Of a stretch of 64,000 nt of DNA, positions 23,885 through 32,104 are shown piece after piece. The position numbers and the translations under genes were made by a program. The notes under the pieces are model-generated. The model did no database searches. It was given only the letters and a program-made list of their open reading frames with translations, and was not told where the DNA came from. The stretch's first letter is position 1. Each line of letters begins with the position of its first letter. This DNA comes from CAWDVH01 sp963805705 (GTDB lineage Bacteria; Actinomycetota; Actinomycetes; Streptosporangiales; Streptosporangiaceae): the NCBI GenBank assembly GCA_963805705.1, contig CAWDVH010000004.1, positions 1 through 64,000 of the forward strand. The letters run 5' to 3'.

Positions 23885-24718
23885 ATGGCAATCCGCAAGT
23901 ACAAGCCGACAACCCCGGGCCGACGTGGGGCGAGCGGTGCAGACTTCTCCGAGGTCACGCGCAGTGAGCCGGAGAAGTCCCTGGTGCGCCCGCTGCACTC
24001 GCAGGGCGGCAGGAACGTGCACGGCCGCATCACCACACGGCACCAGGGCGGCGGCCACAAGCGCGCCTACCGGCTGATCGATTTCCGCCGGGCGGACAAG
24101 GACGGCGTGCCGGCCAAGGTCGCGCACATCGAGTACGACCCGAATCGCACCGCCAGGATCGCGCTGCTGCACTATGCCGACGGGGAGAAGCGCTACATCA
24201 TCGCCCCGCAGGGCCTGGGCCAGGGCGACCAGGTGGAGAACGGGCCCGGCGCGGACATCAAGCCGGGCAACTGCCTGCCACTGCGCAACATCCCGACCGG
24301 CACCGTCGTGCACGCGATCGAGCTCAGGCCCGGCGGCGGCGCCAAGATCGCGCGGTCGGCGGGCTCGGGCGTGCAGCTGCTGGCCAAGGAGGGCAAGCAC
24401 GCGCAGCTGCGCATGCCGTCCGGCGAGATCAGGCGGGTAGACGCGACCTGCCGGGCCACGATCGGCGAGGTGGGCAATGCCGAGCAGGGCAACATCAAGC
24501 TCGGCAAGGCCGGCCGCAGCCGGTGGAAGGGACGCCGGCCGACGGTCCGCGGCGTGGCGATGAACCCAGTCGACCACCCGCTCGGCGGCGGTGAGGGCAA
24601 GACCTCTGGCGGCAGGCACCCAGTCAGCCCGTGGGGCCAGCCCGAGGGGCGCACACGGCAGGCTCACAAGCCCAGCGACAAGATGATCACCCGACGGCGC
24701 GGCAAGAAGAAGCGGTAG
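23885..24718 (+). CDS. rplB: 50S ribosomal protein L2
   Basis: A 277-residue protein essential for subunit association and peptidyl transfer. It has the OB-fold/SH3 RNA-binding core and the C-terminal NPVDHPLGGGEGKTSGGRHP, which includes the conserved His near the catalytic centre. The tail GKKKR is normal. Start ATG 23885 after TAGGAGCTTGAGCACAC. Confidence 0.97.
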   Translation: MAIRKYKPTTPGRRGASGADFSEVTRSEPEKSLVRPLHSQGGRNVHGRITTRHQGGGHKRAYRLIDFRRADKDGVPAKVAHIEYDPNRTARIALLHYADGEKRYIIAPQGLGQGDQVENGPGADIKPGNCLPLRNIPTGTVVHAIELRPGGGAKIARSAGSGVQLLAKEGKHAQLRMPSGEIRRVDATCRATIGEVGNAEQGNIKLGKAGRSRWKGRRPTVRGVAMNPVDHPLGGGEGKTSGGRHPVSPWGQPEGRTRQAHKPSDKMITRRRGKKKR

Positions 24719-24730
24719 GAGCACCACACG

Positions 24731-25009
24731 ATGCCTCGTAGCCTGAAGAAAGGCCCATTCGTGGACGACCACCTGATCAAGAAGGTGGACGTCCAGAACG
24801 ACAAGGGCACCAAGAGCGTGATCAAGACGTGGTCGCGCCGGTCCATGATCGTGCCAGCCATGCTCGGCCACACCATCGCGGTGCATGACGGGCGTAAGCA
24901 CGTGCCGGTCTTCATCACCGAGTCCATGGTCGGGCACAAGCTCGGCGAGTTCGCGCCCACCCGCACATTCCGTAGCCACGTGCGAGATGACCGGCGCAGT
25001 CGCCGCTAG
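24731..25009 (+). CDS. rpsS: 30S ribosomal protein S19
   Basis: A 92-residue head protein near the A-site finger. It begins MPRSLKKGPFVDDHLIKKV, with KTWSRRSMIVPAMLGHTIAV following. ATG lies 12 bases after rplB with TAGGAGCACCAC upstream. Confidence 0.97.
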   Translation: MPRSLKKGPFVDDHLIKKVDVQNDKGTKSVIKTWSRRSMIVPAMLGHTIAVHDGRKHVPVFITESMVGHKLGEFAPTRTFRSHVRDDRRSRR

Positions 25010-25153
25010 TGCCGCCGACCGCCACGCAGCTACCCAGACAGCGCCGGCCTACGGCGCTGGCAGATAACTAGAGCAGTAACGACAGCGCCAGCCGGGGCGA
25101 CACCCCGGACGCCCGGGTACACCGGCCGGTTAAAGAGAGAGAGCGAGAGAGCG

Positions 25154-25516
25154 ATGGAAGCGAGGGCAAAGGCGCGGTATGTCCGTGTCACGCCGCGGAA
25201 GGCCCGCCGTGTGGTGGACCTGATCCGCGGGATGCCTGCTGACCAGGCGCAGGCGGCGCTCGCCTTCGCGCCGCAGTCAGCGAGCGACCCGGTCGGCAAG
25301 GTCCTGGCGAGCGCCATCGCCAACGCCGAGCACGCCCGGCAGCTTGATCGCAACTCACTCGTGGTCAGAGCGGCGTGGGTCGATGAGGGGCCGACGCTCA
25401 AGCGCTTCCGGCCGCGCGCGCAGGGCCGGGGCTACCGCATTAACAAGCGCACCAGCCATATCACGGTCGTGGTTTCCGACCGCGGCGCTTCGAACCGCAG
25501 GGAGAGGACCCGCTAG
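25154..25516 (+). CDS. rplV: 50S ribosomal protein L22
   Basis: A 120-residue exit-tunnel protein. RYVRVTPRKARRVVDLIRG at the start and the beta-hairpin tip RPRAQGRGYRINKRTSHI are intact. It is preceded by a 144-bp gap ending in purine-rich GAGAGAGAGCGAGAGAGCG, which contains weak ribosome-binding sequence. The stop TAG shares its last base with the rpsC GTG. Confidence 0.96.
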   Translation: MEARAKARYVRVTPRKARRVVDLIRGMPADQAQAALAFAPQSASDPVGKVLASAIANAEHARQLDRNSLVVRAAWVDEGPTLKRFRPRAQGRGYRINKRTSHITVVVSDRGASNRRERTR

Positions 25517-26420
25517 TGGGCCAGAAAGTGAACCCGCACGGGTTCCGGCTGGGCATTACCACCGACTTCAAGAGCCGGTGGTATGCCGACAAGCTGTACA
25601 AGGACTACGTCGCGGAGGACGTCGCGATCCGCCGGATGCTGCAGCGCGGCATGGAACGCGCGGGTATCTCCAAGGTGGAGATCGAGCGGACCAGGGACCG
25701 GGTCAGGGTAGACATCCACACTGCCCGGCCGGGAATCGTCATCGGCCGCCGCGGCGCGGAAGCCGACCGGATCCGCGGTGACCTGGAGAAGCTGACCAGC
25801 AAGCAGATCCAGCTGAACATCCTCGAGGTCAAGAACCCCGAGATCGATGCCCAGCTGGTGGCCCAGGGCGTGGCCGAGCAGCTGTCCAGCCGGGTCTCCT
25901 TCCGCCGGGCGATGCGCAAGGCCATGCAGACGGCGATGAAGGGCGGCGCCAAGGGCATCAGGGTGCAGTGCGCCGGCCGCCTCGGCGGCGCCGAGATGTC
26001 GCGGTCGGAGTTCTATCGTGAGGGCCGGGTGCCGCTGCACACGCTCCGCGCGGACATCGACTACGGCTTCTACGAGGCCCGGACGACGTTCGGCCGGATC
26101 GGCGTGAAAGTCTGGATCTACCGCGGCGAGGCCGCCCAGACCCGGGCCGAGCGCGAAGCCGCCGCGGCTGCGCTGCGCGCCGGACAGCGCCGGGACAGGG
26201 ACCGGCCGCCGGCCAGCAGCAGCAGCAGCAGCGCCGCCGCCGTCCTGGCTCCCCGGACGGGACTGACCGTCCCGCCGGGTCCGCCGGGCCGGACCGGGGC
26301 GAGGAGCGCGGCGCCGACACCCCCCAGGGCCAGCAGGCGCCCGCAGCCACCGCTGCGACCGCAGCCACGACTGCGCCCCCGGCCGCGGCTGCGCCCGCTA
26401 CTTCAGGCGAGGAGGGCTGA
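25516..26420 (+). CDS. rpsC: 30S ribosomal protein S3, frame shifted in the C-terminal tail
   Basis: S3 guards the mRNA entry site. It starts GQKVNPHGFRLGIT after GTG 25516. The KH-domain GxxG loop is IGRRGAEADRI, and the C-terminal domain (EGRVPLHTLRADIDYGFYEA, then GRIGVKVWIYRGE) is complete. After residue about 228 the literal frame becomes Ser/Pro/Arg-rich and overruns rplP. Adding one base in ACCGGCCGCCGGCC (about 26203-26212) gives Gly, six Gln, Arg-rich then Ala/Thr-rich sequence, ending GEEG and a stop at 26418-26420, four bases before rplP. That is the expected kind of actinobacterial S3 tail. Confidence 0.92.
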
Positions 26421-26423
26421 GGC

Positions 26424-26843
26424 ATGCTCATCCCCCGGAGGGTCAAGCACCGCAAGCAGCACCGGCCGGACCGGCACGGTGCCGCCAAGGGCGGGACCAG
26501 GGTCACGTTCGGCGAGTTCGGCATCCAGGCCGTGGAGCACTCCTATGTGACGAACCGGCAGATCGAGGCCGCCCGTATCGCCATGACCCGGCACATCCGC
26601 CGTGGCGGGAAGGTGTGGATCACGATCTATCCCGACCGGCCGCTGACCAAGAAGCCCGCCGAGACCCGGATGGGCTCGGGCAAGGGCGCGCCCGAGTGGT
26701 GGGTCGCCAACGTCAAGCCCGGCCGGGTCATGTTCGAGCTGTCCGGCGTGCCGGAGCAGGTGGCCAGGGAAGCCCTGCGTCGTGCCATGCACAAGCTCCC
26801 CATGAAATGCAAGTTCGTGAAGCGCGAGGTGGGTGAGGCGTGA
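26424..26843 (+). CDS. rplP: 50S ribosomal protein L16
   Basis: A 139-residue protein near the A- and P-site tRNAs. It contains MLIPRRVKHRKQHR at the start, the arginine-rich loop GGKVWITIYPDRPLTKKPAE, and MGSGKGAPEWWVANVKPGR. It ends KFVKREVGEA. Its last 55 bases are partly duplicated immediately downstream. Confidence 0.97.
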   Translation: MLIPRRVKHRKQHRPDRHGAAKGGTRVTFGEFGIQAVEHSYVTNRQIEAARIAMTRHIRRGGKVWITIYPDRPLTKKPAETRMGSGKGAPEWWVANVKPGRVMFELSGVPEQVAREALRRAMHKLPMKCKFVKREVGEA

Positions 26844-26924
26844 TGGCACAGACGCACAAGCTCCCCATCCTGCGCCCATCAGAGGCAAAGTTCGTGAAGC
26901 GCGAAGTGGGTGAAGCGTGATGGC
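26789..26924 (+). repeat. Diverged direct duplication of the rplP 3' end
   Basis: Fifteen bases at 26789-26803 recur exactly at 26854-26868, and the 37 bases at 26811-26847 recur at 26888-26924 with two differences. Both differences are third-position G to A changes in Glu codons. The middle differs (7 versus 19 bases). The second copy also recreates the stop/start overlap TGATGGC. Confidence 0.95.
26843..26920 (+). CDS. Possible 25-codon ORF between rplP and rpmC
   Basis: ATG 26843 overlaps the rplP stop (TGATG), and the ORF ends at TGA 26918-26920, which overlaps the rpmC ATG in the same way. It encodes MAQTHKLPILRPSEA followed by KFVKREVGEA, the latter identical to the L16 C-terminus. It could simply be a spacer that keeps translational coupling between rplP and rpmC, or a translated micropeptide. 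No family is known to me. Confidence 0.4.
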   Translation: MAQTHKLPILRPSEAKFVKREVGEA

Positions 26925-27159
26925 GAAGGGACTGCTCGCCACCGATCTGCGGAACTCGACCGAGGAAGAGCTGGTCGACAAGCTGGCGGAGGCGAAGATC
27001 GAGCTGTTCAACCTTCGCTTCCAGGCGGCCACCGGCCAGCTGGAGAGCCACGGGCGGCTGCATGCCGTACGCAAGGAGATAGCCCGCATCTACACGGTGA
27101 TGCGGGAGCGTGAGCTCGGCATCGTGAGCGTGGCAGAGGAGGCGGATGAGGATGAGTGA
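26920..27159 (+). CDS. rpmC: 50S ribosomal protein L29
   Basis: A 79-residue exit-site protein with the two-helix pattern LRNSTEEELVDKLAEAKIEL and NLRFQAATGQL, plus the acidic EEADEDE tail common in actinobacteria. The ATG at 26920 overlaps the preceding stop. Confidence 0.95.
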   Translation: MAKGLLATDLRNSTEEELVDKLAEAKIELFNLRFQAATGQLESHGRLHAVRKEIARIYTVMRERELGIVSVAEEADEDE

Positions 27160-27430
27160 CGAGCAGAGCAGCGACCTGGCGCGCGGCTACCGCAAGGTAC
27201 GCGAGGGCCTGGTGGTCAGCGACAAGATGGACAAGACTGTCGTGGTCCAGGTCGAGGACCGGGTCAAGCACCCCAAGTACGGCAAGGTCATCCGCCGCAC
27301 GAAGAAGTACACGGCCCATGACGGCGAGAACGCCTGCGGTGTCGGTGACCGGGTGCTGCTGATGGAAACCCGGCCGCTGTCGGCGACCAAGCGCTGGCGT
27401 GTCGCGGAGATCTTGGAGAAGGCCAAATAG
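27152..27430 (+). CDS. rpsQ: 30S ribosomal protein S17
   Basis: A 92-residue OB-fold primary 16S-binding protein: REGLVVSDKMDKTVVVQVED and HPKYGKVIRRTKKYTAHD. AGAGGAGG at 27135-27142 is nine bases before ATG 27152, so I prefer it to the ATG at 27146. The gene overlaps the end of rpmC. Confidence 0.95.
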   Translation: MSDEQSSDLARGYRKVREGLVVSDKMDKTVVVQVEDRVKHPKYGKVIRRTKKYTAHDGENACGVGDRVLLMETRPLSATKRWRVAEILEKAK

Positions 27431-27517
27431 CACAGCACTGGCGGGAGGTTTTCCCGCCAGGTCCACTATGACCCGCCTGGTCCTCGCAGAGGCCGGCGTG
27501 ACGAAGCAGGAGTTGAC

Positions 27518-27886
27518 GTGATCCAGCAGGAGTCGCGGCTCAAGGTCGCCGACAACACCGGGGCCAAGGAGATCTTGTGCATCCGGGTGCTCGGCGGCTC
27601 GGGCAGGCGATACGCGGGCATCGGCGACGTCATCGTGGCGACCGTAAAGGACGCGCTTCCCGGTGCCGGGGTGAAGAAGGGCGACGTGGTCAAGGCCGTC
27701 GTGGTCCGCACGCGCAAGGAGCGCCGGCGCGGCGACGGCTCCTATATCCGTTTCGACGAGAACGCGGCCGTGCTGATCAGGGACGGCGGCGAGCCGCGCG
27801 GCACCCGCATCTTCGGCCCGGTCGGGCGCGAGCTGCGCGAGAAGCGGTACATGCGGATCATCTCGCTGGCTCCGGAGGTGCTGTGA
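27518..27886 (+). CDS. rplN: 50S ribosomal protein L14
   Basis: A 122-residue protein at the subunit interface. Starts MIQQESRLKVADNTGAKEIL, with SGRRYAGIGDVIVATVKDA and the C-terminal GPVGRELREKRYMRIISLAPEVL in order. GTG 27518 follows AGCAGGAGTTGAC; an 87-bp gap separates it from rpsQ. Confidence 0.97.
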   Translation: MIQQESRLKVADNTGAKEILCIRVLGGSGRRYAGIGDVIVATVKDALPGAGVKKGDVVKAVVVRTRKERRRGDGSYIRFDENAAVLIRDGGEPRGTRIFGPVGRELREKRYMRIISLAPEVL

Positions 27887-28260
27887 TGGCGAAGAAGGCC
27901 AGTGCGGCGAAGAAGGCCGCCCCAGGGAAGGCCCGGGCAATGAAGATCAAGAAAGGTGATCACGTTTTGGTGATCGCCGGCAAGGACCGTGGCCGAGAGG
28001 GCACGGTGATCCTGGCGTACCCGGATCGGCAGCGGGTGCTCGTGCAGGGCGTCAACATGATCCGCAAGAACACCAAGGTGGATTACCAGGGCCGGCGTGG
28101 CGCCAAGGAAGGCGGCATCGTCAACCAGGAGGCGCTGATCCACATCAGCAACGTTCAGCTGATCGACCCGGAGACCAAGAAGCCCGCCCGGGCCGGCTAC
28201 CGGTTCACCGAGGACAAGACGAAGGTCCGGGTCACCCGGCCGGGCGGTAAGGACATCTGA
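27886..28260 (+). CDS. rplX: 50S ribosomal protein L24 with basic N-terminal extension
   Basis: A 124-residue assembly-initiator protein. The KOW-type core begins MKIKKGDHVLVIAGKDRGREG near residue 19. The preceding KKASAAKKAAPGKAR is an extra lysine/alanine-rich segment that most L24 proteins lack. ATG 27886 overlaps the rplN stop (TGATGG); the in-frame ATG at the core start is an alternative without clear coupling. Confidence 0.93.
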   Translation: MAKKASAAKKAAPGKARAMKIKKGDHVLVIAGKDRGREGTVILAYPDRQRVLVQGVNMIRKNTKVDYQGRRGAKEGGIVNQEALIHISNVQLIDPETKKPARAGYRFTEDKTKVRVTRPGGKDI

Positions 28261-28880
28261 TGGCTGCGACCAAGACCACGCAGGAGAAGGCGGGCCAGGA
28301 GAAGGCAGGCACCGGCACGGCGCTTGCCGAGCGCGTGCCGCCCCGCCTCAAGGACCGGTATGCGACCGAGATCGCCCCGGCGCTGCTGGCGGAGTTCGGC
28401 TACGCCAACGTCATGCAGGTCCCCCGGCTGTCCAAGATCGCGGTCAACATGGGGGTCGGCGAGGCGGCCAGAGACGCCAAGCTGATCGACGGGGCGGTGC
28501 GGGACCTGACCATCATCACCGGCCAGAAGCCGTCTGTCGCCAGGGCGAGGAAGTCGATCGCTCAGTTCAAGCTCAGGGAAGGCATGCCGATCGGGGCGCA
28601 CGTGACACTGCGCGGCGATCGCATGTGGGAGTTCTGCGATCGCCTGCTGTCGATTGCGCTGCCCCGGATCCGCGACTTCCGCGGCCTGAGTGACCGGCAG
28701 TTCGACGGCCGGGGGAACTACACCTTCGGCCTGACCGAGCAGCTCATGTTCCACGAGATCAACCCCGATCAGGTGGACAGGCAGCGCGGCATGGACGTGA
28801 CAGTCGTCACGACCGCGACCAACGACGACGAAGGCCGTTCGCTGCTGCGACGGCTTGGTTTCCCGTTCAAGGAGAGCTGA
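28260..28880 (+). CDS. rplE: 50S ribosomal protein L5
   Basis: A 206-residue 5S-rRNA-binding protein. VPRLSKIAVNMGVGEAARD and TGQKPSVARARKSIAQFKLR are characteristic, as are RDFRGL and NYTFGLTEQLMFHEI. The first 25 residues are a charged extension. ATG overlaps the rplX stop. Confidence 0.96.
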   Translation: MAATKTTQEKAGQEKAGTGTALAERVPPRLKDRYATEIAPALLAEFGYANVMQVPRLSKIAVNMGVGEAARDAKLIDGAVRDLTIITGQKPSVARARKSIAQFKLREGMPIGAHVTLRGDRMWEFCDRLLSIALPRIRDFRGLSDRQFDGRGNYTFGLTEQLMFHEINPDQVDRQRGMDVTVVTTATNDDEGRSLLRRLGFPFKES

Positions 28881-28883
28881 GTA

Positions 28884-29069
28884 GTGGCGAAGAAGAGCCT
28901 GATCGCCAAGGCAAAGCGCACGCCCAAGTACCACGTGCGCGCGTACACCAGGTGCTCCCGGTGCGGGCGCCCGCGTGCCGTCTACCGCCGGTTCGGCCTC
29001 TGCCGGATCTGCTTCCGGTCGATGGCGCACCGCGGCGAGCTTCCTGGCATCACCAAGTCCAGCTGGTAG
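28884..29069 (+). CDS. rpsZ: 30S ribosomal protein S14, zinc-binding short type
   Basis: The 61-residue S14 form with four zinc cysteines, Cys24, Cys27, Cys40 and Cys43 (CSRC and CRIC). It ends GELPGITKSSW. Many actinomycetes also have a longer, zinc-free S14 elsewhere that is induced under zinc limitation; none is in this window. Confidence 0.97.
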   Translation: MAKKSLIAKAKRTPKYHVRAYTRCSRCGRPRAVYRRFGLCRICFRSMAHRGELPGITKSSW

Positions 29070-29204
29070 CCGGCCGACGAGCACACCAGGGCGCGAGAGC
29101 GCCCGGCCACAGACCAACGCCGACCGACAACCTGGGCGCCACCGGCGCCCACCGACCACGCCGAAGGTCCGCAGGGAAACCGCGGCGAGGAGGGCCACCA
29201 GGCC

Positions 29205-29603
29205 ATGACAATGACCGACCCGGTCGCAGACATGCTGACCCGTCTGCGCAATGCCAACTCGGCATACCACGACACCGTGACCATGCCGCACTCCAAGATC
29301 AAGGTGCACATCGCCGAGATCCTCCAGCAGGAGGGCTACATCGCGGGATGGCGCGTAGAAGACGCCCAGGTCGGCAAGAGCCTCGTGGTCGCGCTGAAAT
29401 TCGGTCCGACTCGCGAGCGCTCGATTGCCGGCCTCAAGCGGGTGTCCAAGCCCGGCCTGCGGGTGTACGCGAGGAAGGACAACCTTCCCCGGGTGCTCGG
29501 GGGCCTCGGCGTCGCGATTATCTCCACATCGTCCGGGCTGATGACCGACAAGCAGGCGAACAGGAAGGGCGTAGGCGGAGAAGTTCTCGCCTACGTCTGG
29601 TAG
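29205..29603 (+). CDS. rpsH: 30S ribosomal protein S8
   Basis: A 132-residue central-domain protein that in model bacteria also represses the spc operon. MTDPVADMLTRLRNANSAYH and the C-terminal STSSGLMTDKQANRKGVGGE are conserved. A 135-bp gap before it shows no clear promoter. Confidence 0.97.
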   Translation: MTMTDPVADMLTRLRNANSAYHDTVTMPHSKIKVHIAEILQQEGYIAGWRVEDAQVGKSLVVALKFGPTRERSIAGLKRVSKPGLRVYARKDNLPRVLGGLGVAIISTSSGLMTDKQANRKGVGGEVLAYVW

Positions 29604-29614
29604 GGGAGCCCGCC

Positions 29615-30151
29615 ATGTCACGAATCGGACGCATGCCCGTCGCCATCCCCGGTGGCGTCGATGTCACCATCAGCGGCCGCGAGGTCACCGTTAAGGGCCC
29701 GAAAGGCAGCCTGCATCTTGAGGTCGCCGCGCCCATCGAGGTCGCCCAGTCCGACGGATCCATCACTGTCACCAGGCCGAGCGACGAGGGCGAGATCCGC
29801 GCCCTGCACGGCCTGTCCCGCTCGCTGATCGCCAACATGGTGACCGGCGTGACCGAGGGCTACCGCAAGACCCTGGAGATCGTCGGGGTCGGCTACCGGG
29901 TCCAGGCCAGGGGCCGGGACCTGGAGTTCGCGCTCGGCTTCAGCCATCCGGTGCCGGTCAGCGCGCCCGAGGGGATCACCTTCAGGGTGGAGACGCCCAC
30001 CAGATTCGTCGTCGAGGGCATCGACAAGCAGCAGGTCGGCGAGGTCGCTGCTAACATTCGCAAGCTCCGCAAGCCCGACCCGTACAAGGGCAAGGGCGTG
30101 CGATACCAGGGCGAGCAGATCCGCCGCAAGGTCGGGAAGGCTGGGAAGTAA
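29615..30151 (+). CDS. rplF: 50S ribosomal protein L6
   Basis: A 178-residue protein near the factor-binding site. MSRIGRMPVAIPGGV at the start, LEIVGVGYRVQARG in the middle and RKPDPYKGKGVRYQGEQI at the end are normal. Twelve bases after rpsH, with TAGGGGAGCCC as ribosome site. Confidence 0.97.
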   Translation: MSRIGRMPVAIPGGVDVTISGREVTVKGPKGSLHLEVAAPIEVAQSDGSITVTRPSDEGEIRALHGLSRSLIANMVTGVTEGYRKTLEIVGVGYRVQARGRDLEFALGFSHPVPVSAPEGITFRVETPTRFVVEGIDKQQVGEVAANIRKLRKPDPYKGKGVRYQGEQIRRKVGKAGK

Positions 30152-30154
30152 GAA

Positions 30155-30553
30155 ATGTCTGGCACCAGGACCAGGGCGCACGGGCGCATCACCGGCCGCA
30201 CAGCGGCACGCGCTGCCTCGCGCTCGCGACGTCACCTCAGGGTCCGCAAGAAGGTCACGGGAAGCGAGGCGCGGCCGCGCCTTGTCGTCACGCGCTCAGC
30301 TCGGCATACGTTCGCGCAGCTCGTCGATGACGTGCGGGGCAGCACGCTGGTGTCTGCCTCTACGCTGGAGGAGTCCATCCGCGCGGCGCAGGGCGATAAG
30401 ACAGCCAAGGCCAAGCAGGTGGGTGCGCTTCTGGCCGAACGGGCCACCAAGGCGGGCATAGCGGCAGCGGTATTCGACCGCGGGGGCTATGCCTATCACG
30501 GCCGGATTGCCGCCCTGGCCGACAGCGCGCGCGAGGGCGGGCTCGCGCTGTGA
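30155..30553 (+). CDS. rplR: 50S ribosomal protein L18
   Basis: A 132-residue 5S-binding protein. RRHLRVRKKVTGSEARPRL and FDRGGYAYHGRIAALADSAR are conserved. The N-terminal THG/R-rich leader is slightly longer than usual. It starts four bases after the rplF stop. Confidence 0.96.
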   Translation: MSGTRTRAHGRITGRTAARAASRSRRHLRVRKKVTGSEARPRLVVTRSARHTFAQLVDDVRGSTLVSASTLEESIRAAQGDKTAKAKQVGALLAERATKAGIAAAVFDRGGYAYHGRIAALADSAREGGLAL

Positions 30554-30593
30554 TGACGAGCACCGCACGTACTTATGAGAGAAGGAATGTCTG

Positions 30594-31220
30594 ATGCCAG
30601 CAGCTCCTAGGCGCGGCACTTCCGCAGGCGGTGGCGAGCGGCGTGACCGCCGTGACGACCGTCGCGGCGGCGCGGCTGAGAAGGGCACTGCCTACCTGGA
30701 GCGGGTGGTCACCATCAACCGGGTGGCCAAGGTCGTCCAGGGCGGCCGCCGGTTCAGCTTCACCGCGCTGGTCGTGGTGGGCGACGGCAACGGGATGGTC
30801 GGCGTCGGGTACGGCAAGGCCAAGGAGGTGCCCGCGGCGATAGCCAAGGGCGTCGAGGCGGCCAAGAAGAGCTTCTTCAAGGTCCCGCGCATCGCGGGCA
30901 CGATCCCGCACACCGTCCAAGGCGAGGAATCCGCCGGGGTCGTGCTGCTCAAGCCGGCCAGTCCCGGTACCGGCGTCATCGCCGGCGGCCCGGTGCGCGC
31001 CGTGCTCGAATGCGCGGGCATTCATGACGTGCTCTCGAGGTCACTCGGCTCCTCCAACCCGATCAACGTGGTACATGCGACCGTGACGGCGCTCAAGAGC
31101 CTGAACCGGCCGGAGGAGATCGCGGCCCGGCGCGGCCTGCCGATCGAGCATGTCGCCCCCGCGGCGATGCTCCGGGCCCGGGCGGCCGCGGCCAGCACCG
31201 CGGTGCCAGGAAACAGCTGA
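30594..31220 (+). CDS. rpsE: 30S ribosomal protein S5
   Basis: A 208-residue protein at the mRNA entry channel, linked to decoding fidelity. LERVVTINRVAKVVQGGRRF and VGVGYGKAKEVPAAIAKGVE are intact. The basic, Gly-rich N-terminal tail is typical of actinobacteria. Confidence 0.97.
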   Translation: MPAAPRRGTSAGGGERRDRRDDRRGGAAEKGTAYLERVVTINRVAKVVQGGRRFSFTALVVVGDGNGMVGVGYGKAKEVPAAIAKGVEAAKKSFFKVPRIAGTIPHTVQGEESAGVVLLKPASPGTGVIAGGPVRAVLECAGIHDVLSRSLGSSNPINVVHATVTALKSLNRPEEIAARRGLPIEHVAPAAMLRARAAAASTAVPGNS

Positions 31221-31232
31221 GCGGGAGCGGAA

Positions 31233-31415
31233 ATGACAGAGTTGAGGGTCACCCAGACCAAGTCGAAGATCGGGGGAACCCAGGGCCAGCGGGATTCGCT
31301 GCGCTCGCTGGGGCTCCGGCGGATCGGAGACTGCGTCGTGAAGGCGGACCGCCCGGAAATCCGCGGCATGATCCAGGCGGTGCGCCACCTGGTCACCGTC
31401 GAGGAGGTTGACTGA
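31233..31415 (+). CDS. rpmD: 50S ribosomal protein L30
   Basis: A 60-residue protein: ELRVTQTKSKIGGTQGQRDS then LRSLGLRRIGD and the C-terminal MIQAVRHLVTVEEV. ATG 31233 follows AGCGGGAGCGGAA. Confidence 0.96.
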   Translation: MTELRVTQTKSKIGGTQGQRDSLRSLGLRRIGDCVVKADRPEIRGMIQAVRHLVTVEEVD

Positions 31416-31416
31416 G

Positions 31417-31893
31417 ATGGCAGACGCTGACAACACGCCCGGCGGGCGCGCCGGGCTCAAGGTCCATCACCTGCGCCCGGCCCCTGGCGCGCGCACCGCA
31501 CGCACCAGGGTGGGCCGCGGCGGGGGGTCCAAGGGCAAGACCGCGGGCCGCGGCACCAAGGGCACCAAGGCGCGCAACACGGTAGCCCCCGGGTTCGAGG
31601 GCGGGCAGATGCCGCTGCACCGCCGGCTGCCCAAGCTGAAGGGGTTCTCCAACCTCGCCTTCAAGACCACCTACCAGGTGGTCAATCTGGACCGGCTCAC
31701 CGCGCTCTACCCGCAGGGCGGTGACATCACCCCGGAGGACCTGGCGGCGAAGGGAGCCGTCCGGCCCGGCGAGCTGGTCAAGGTGCTCGGGTCCGGCGAC
31801 GCGGGCCCCGGCCTGCGGGTCAGCGCGCACGCGTTCTCCGCTTCGGCGCGGGAGAAGATCACCGCCGCCGGCGGGACTGCTACCGAGCTGTGA
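31417..31893 (+). CDS. rplO: 50S ribosomal protein L15
   Basis: A 158-residue assembly protein. HHLRPAPGARTARTRVGRGG, the glycine-rich SKGKTAGRGTKGTKAR and FEGGQMPLHRRLPKLKGF are diagnostic. GAGGAGG at 31401-31407 fits ATG 31417, one base after the rpmD stop. Confidence 0.96.
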   Translation: MADADNTPGGRAGLKVHHLRPAPGARTARTRVGRGGGSKGKTAGRGTKGTKARNTVAPGFEGGQMPLHRRLPKLKGFSNLAFKTTYQVVNLDRLTALYPQGGDITPEDLAAKGAVRPGELVKVLGSGDAGPGLRVSAHAFSASAREKITAAGGTATEL

Positions 31894-32104
31894 GATGACC
31901 GTCGCGGCACGGCGCTCGGCGGCCGGGGCGGCAGCTTCCGCCTGCCGTCGGCCGTCCTGCTGCCGCGCCGGGAGCCTGGCGGGCGGTCGTTCAACTGCCA
32001 TGAGCGCGTTAGACTGCGGCGAGCATGTCGCGCCTGCGACCAGGCGGGTTCAGCCCGCGACAAGGAGCGGCAGTGACGTTGACCCTTCAACCTGAGGACG
32101 GCGC

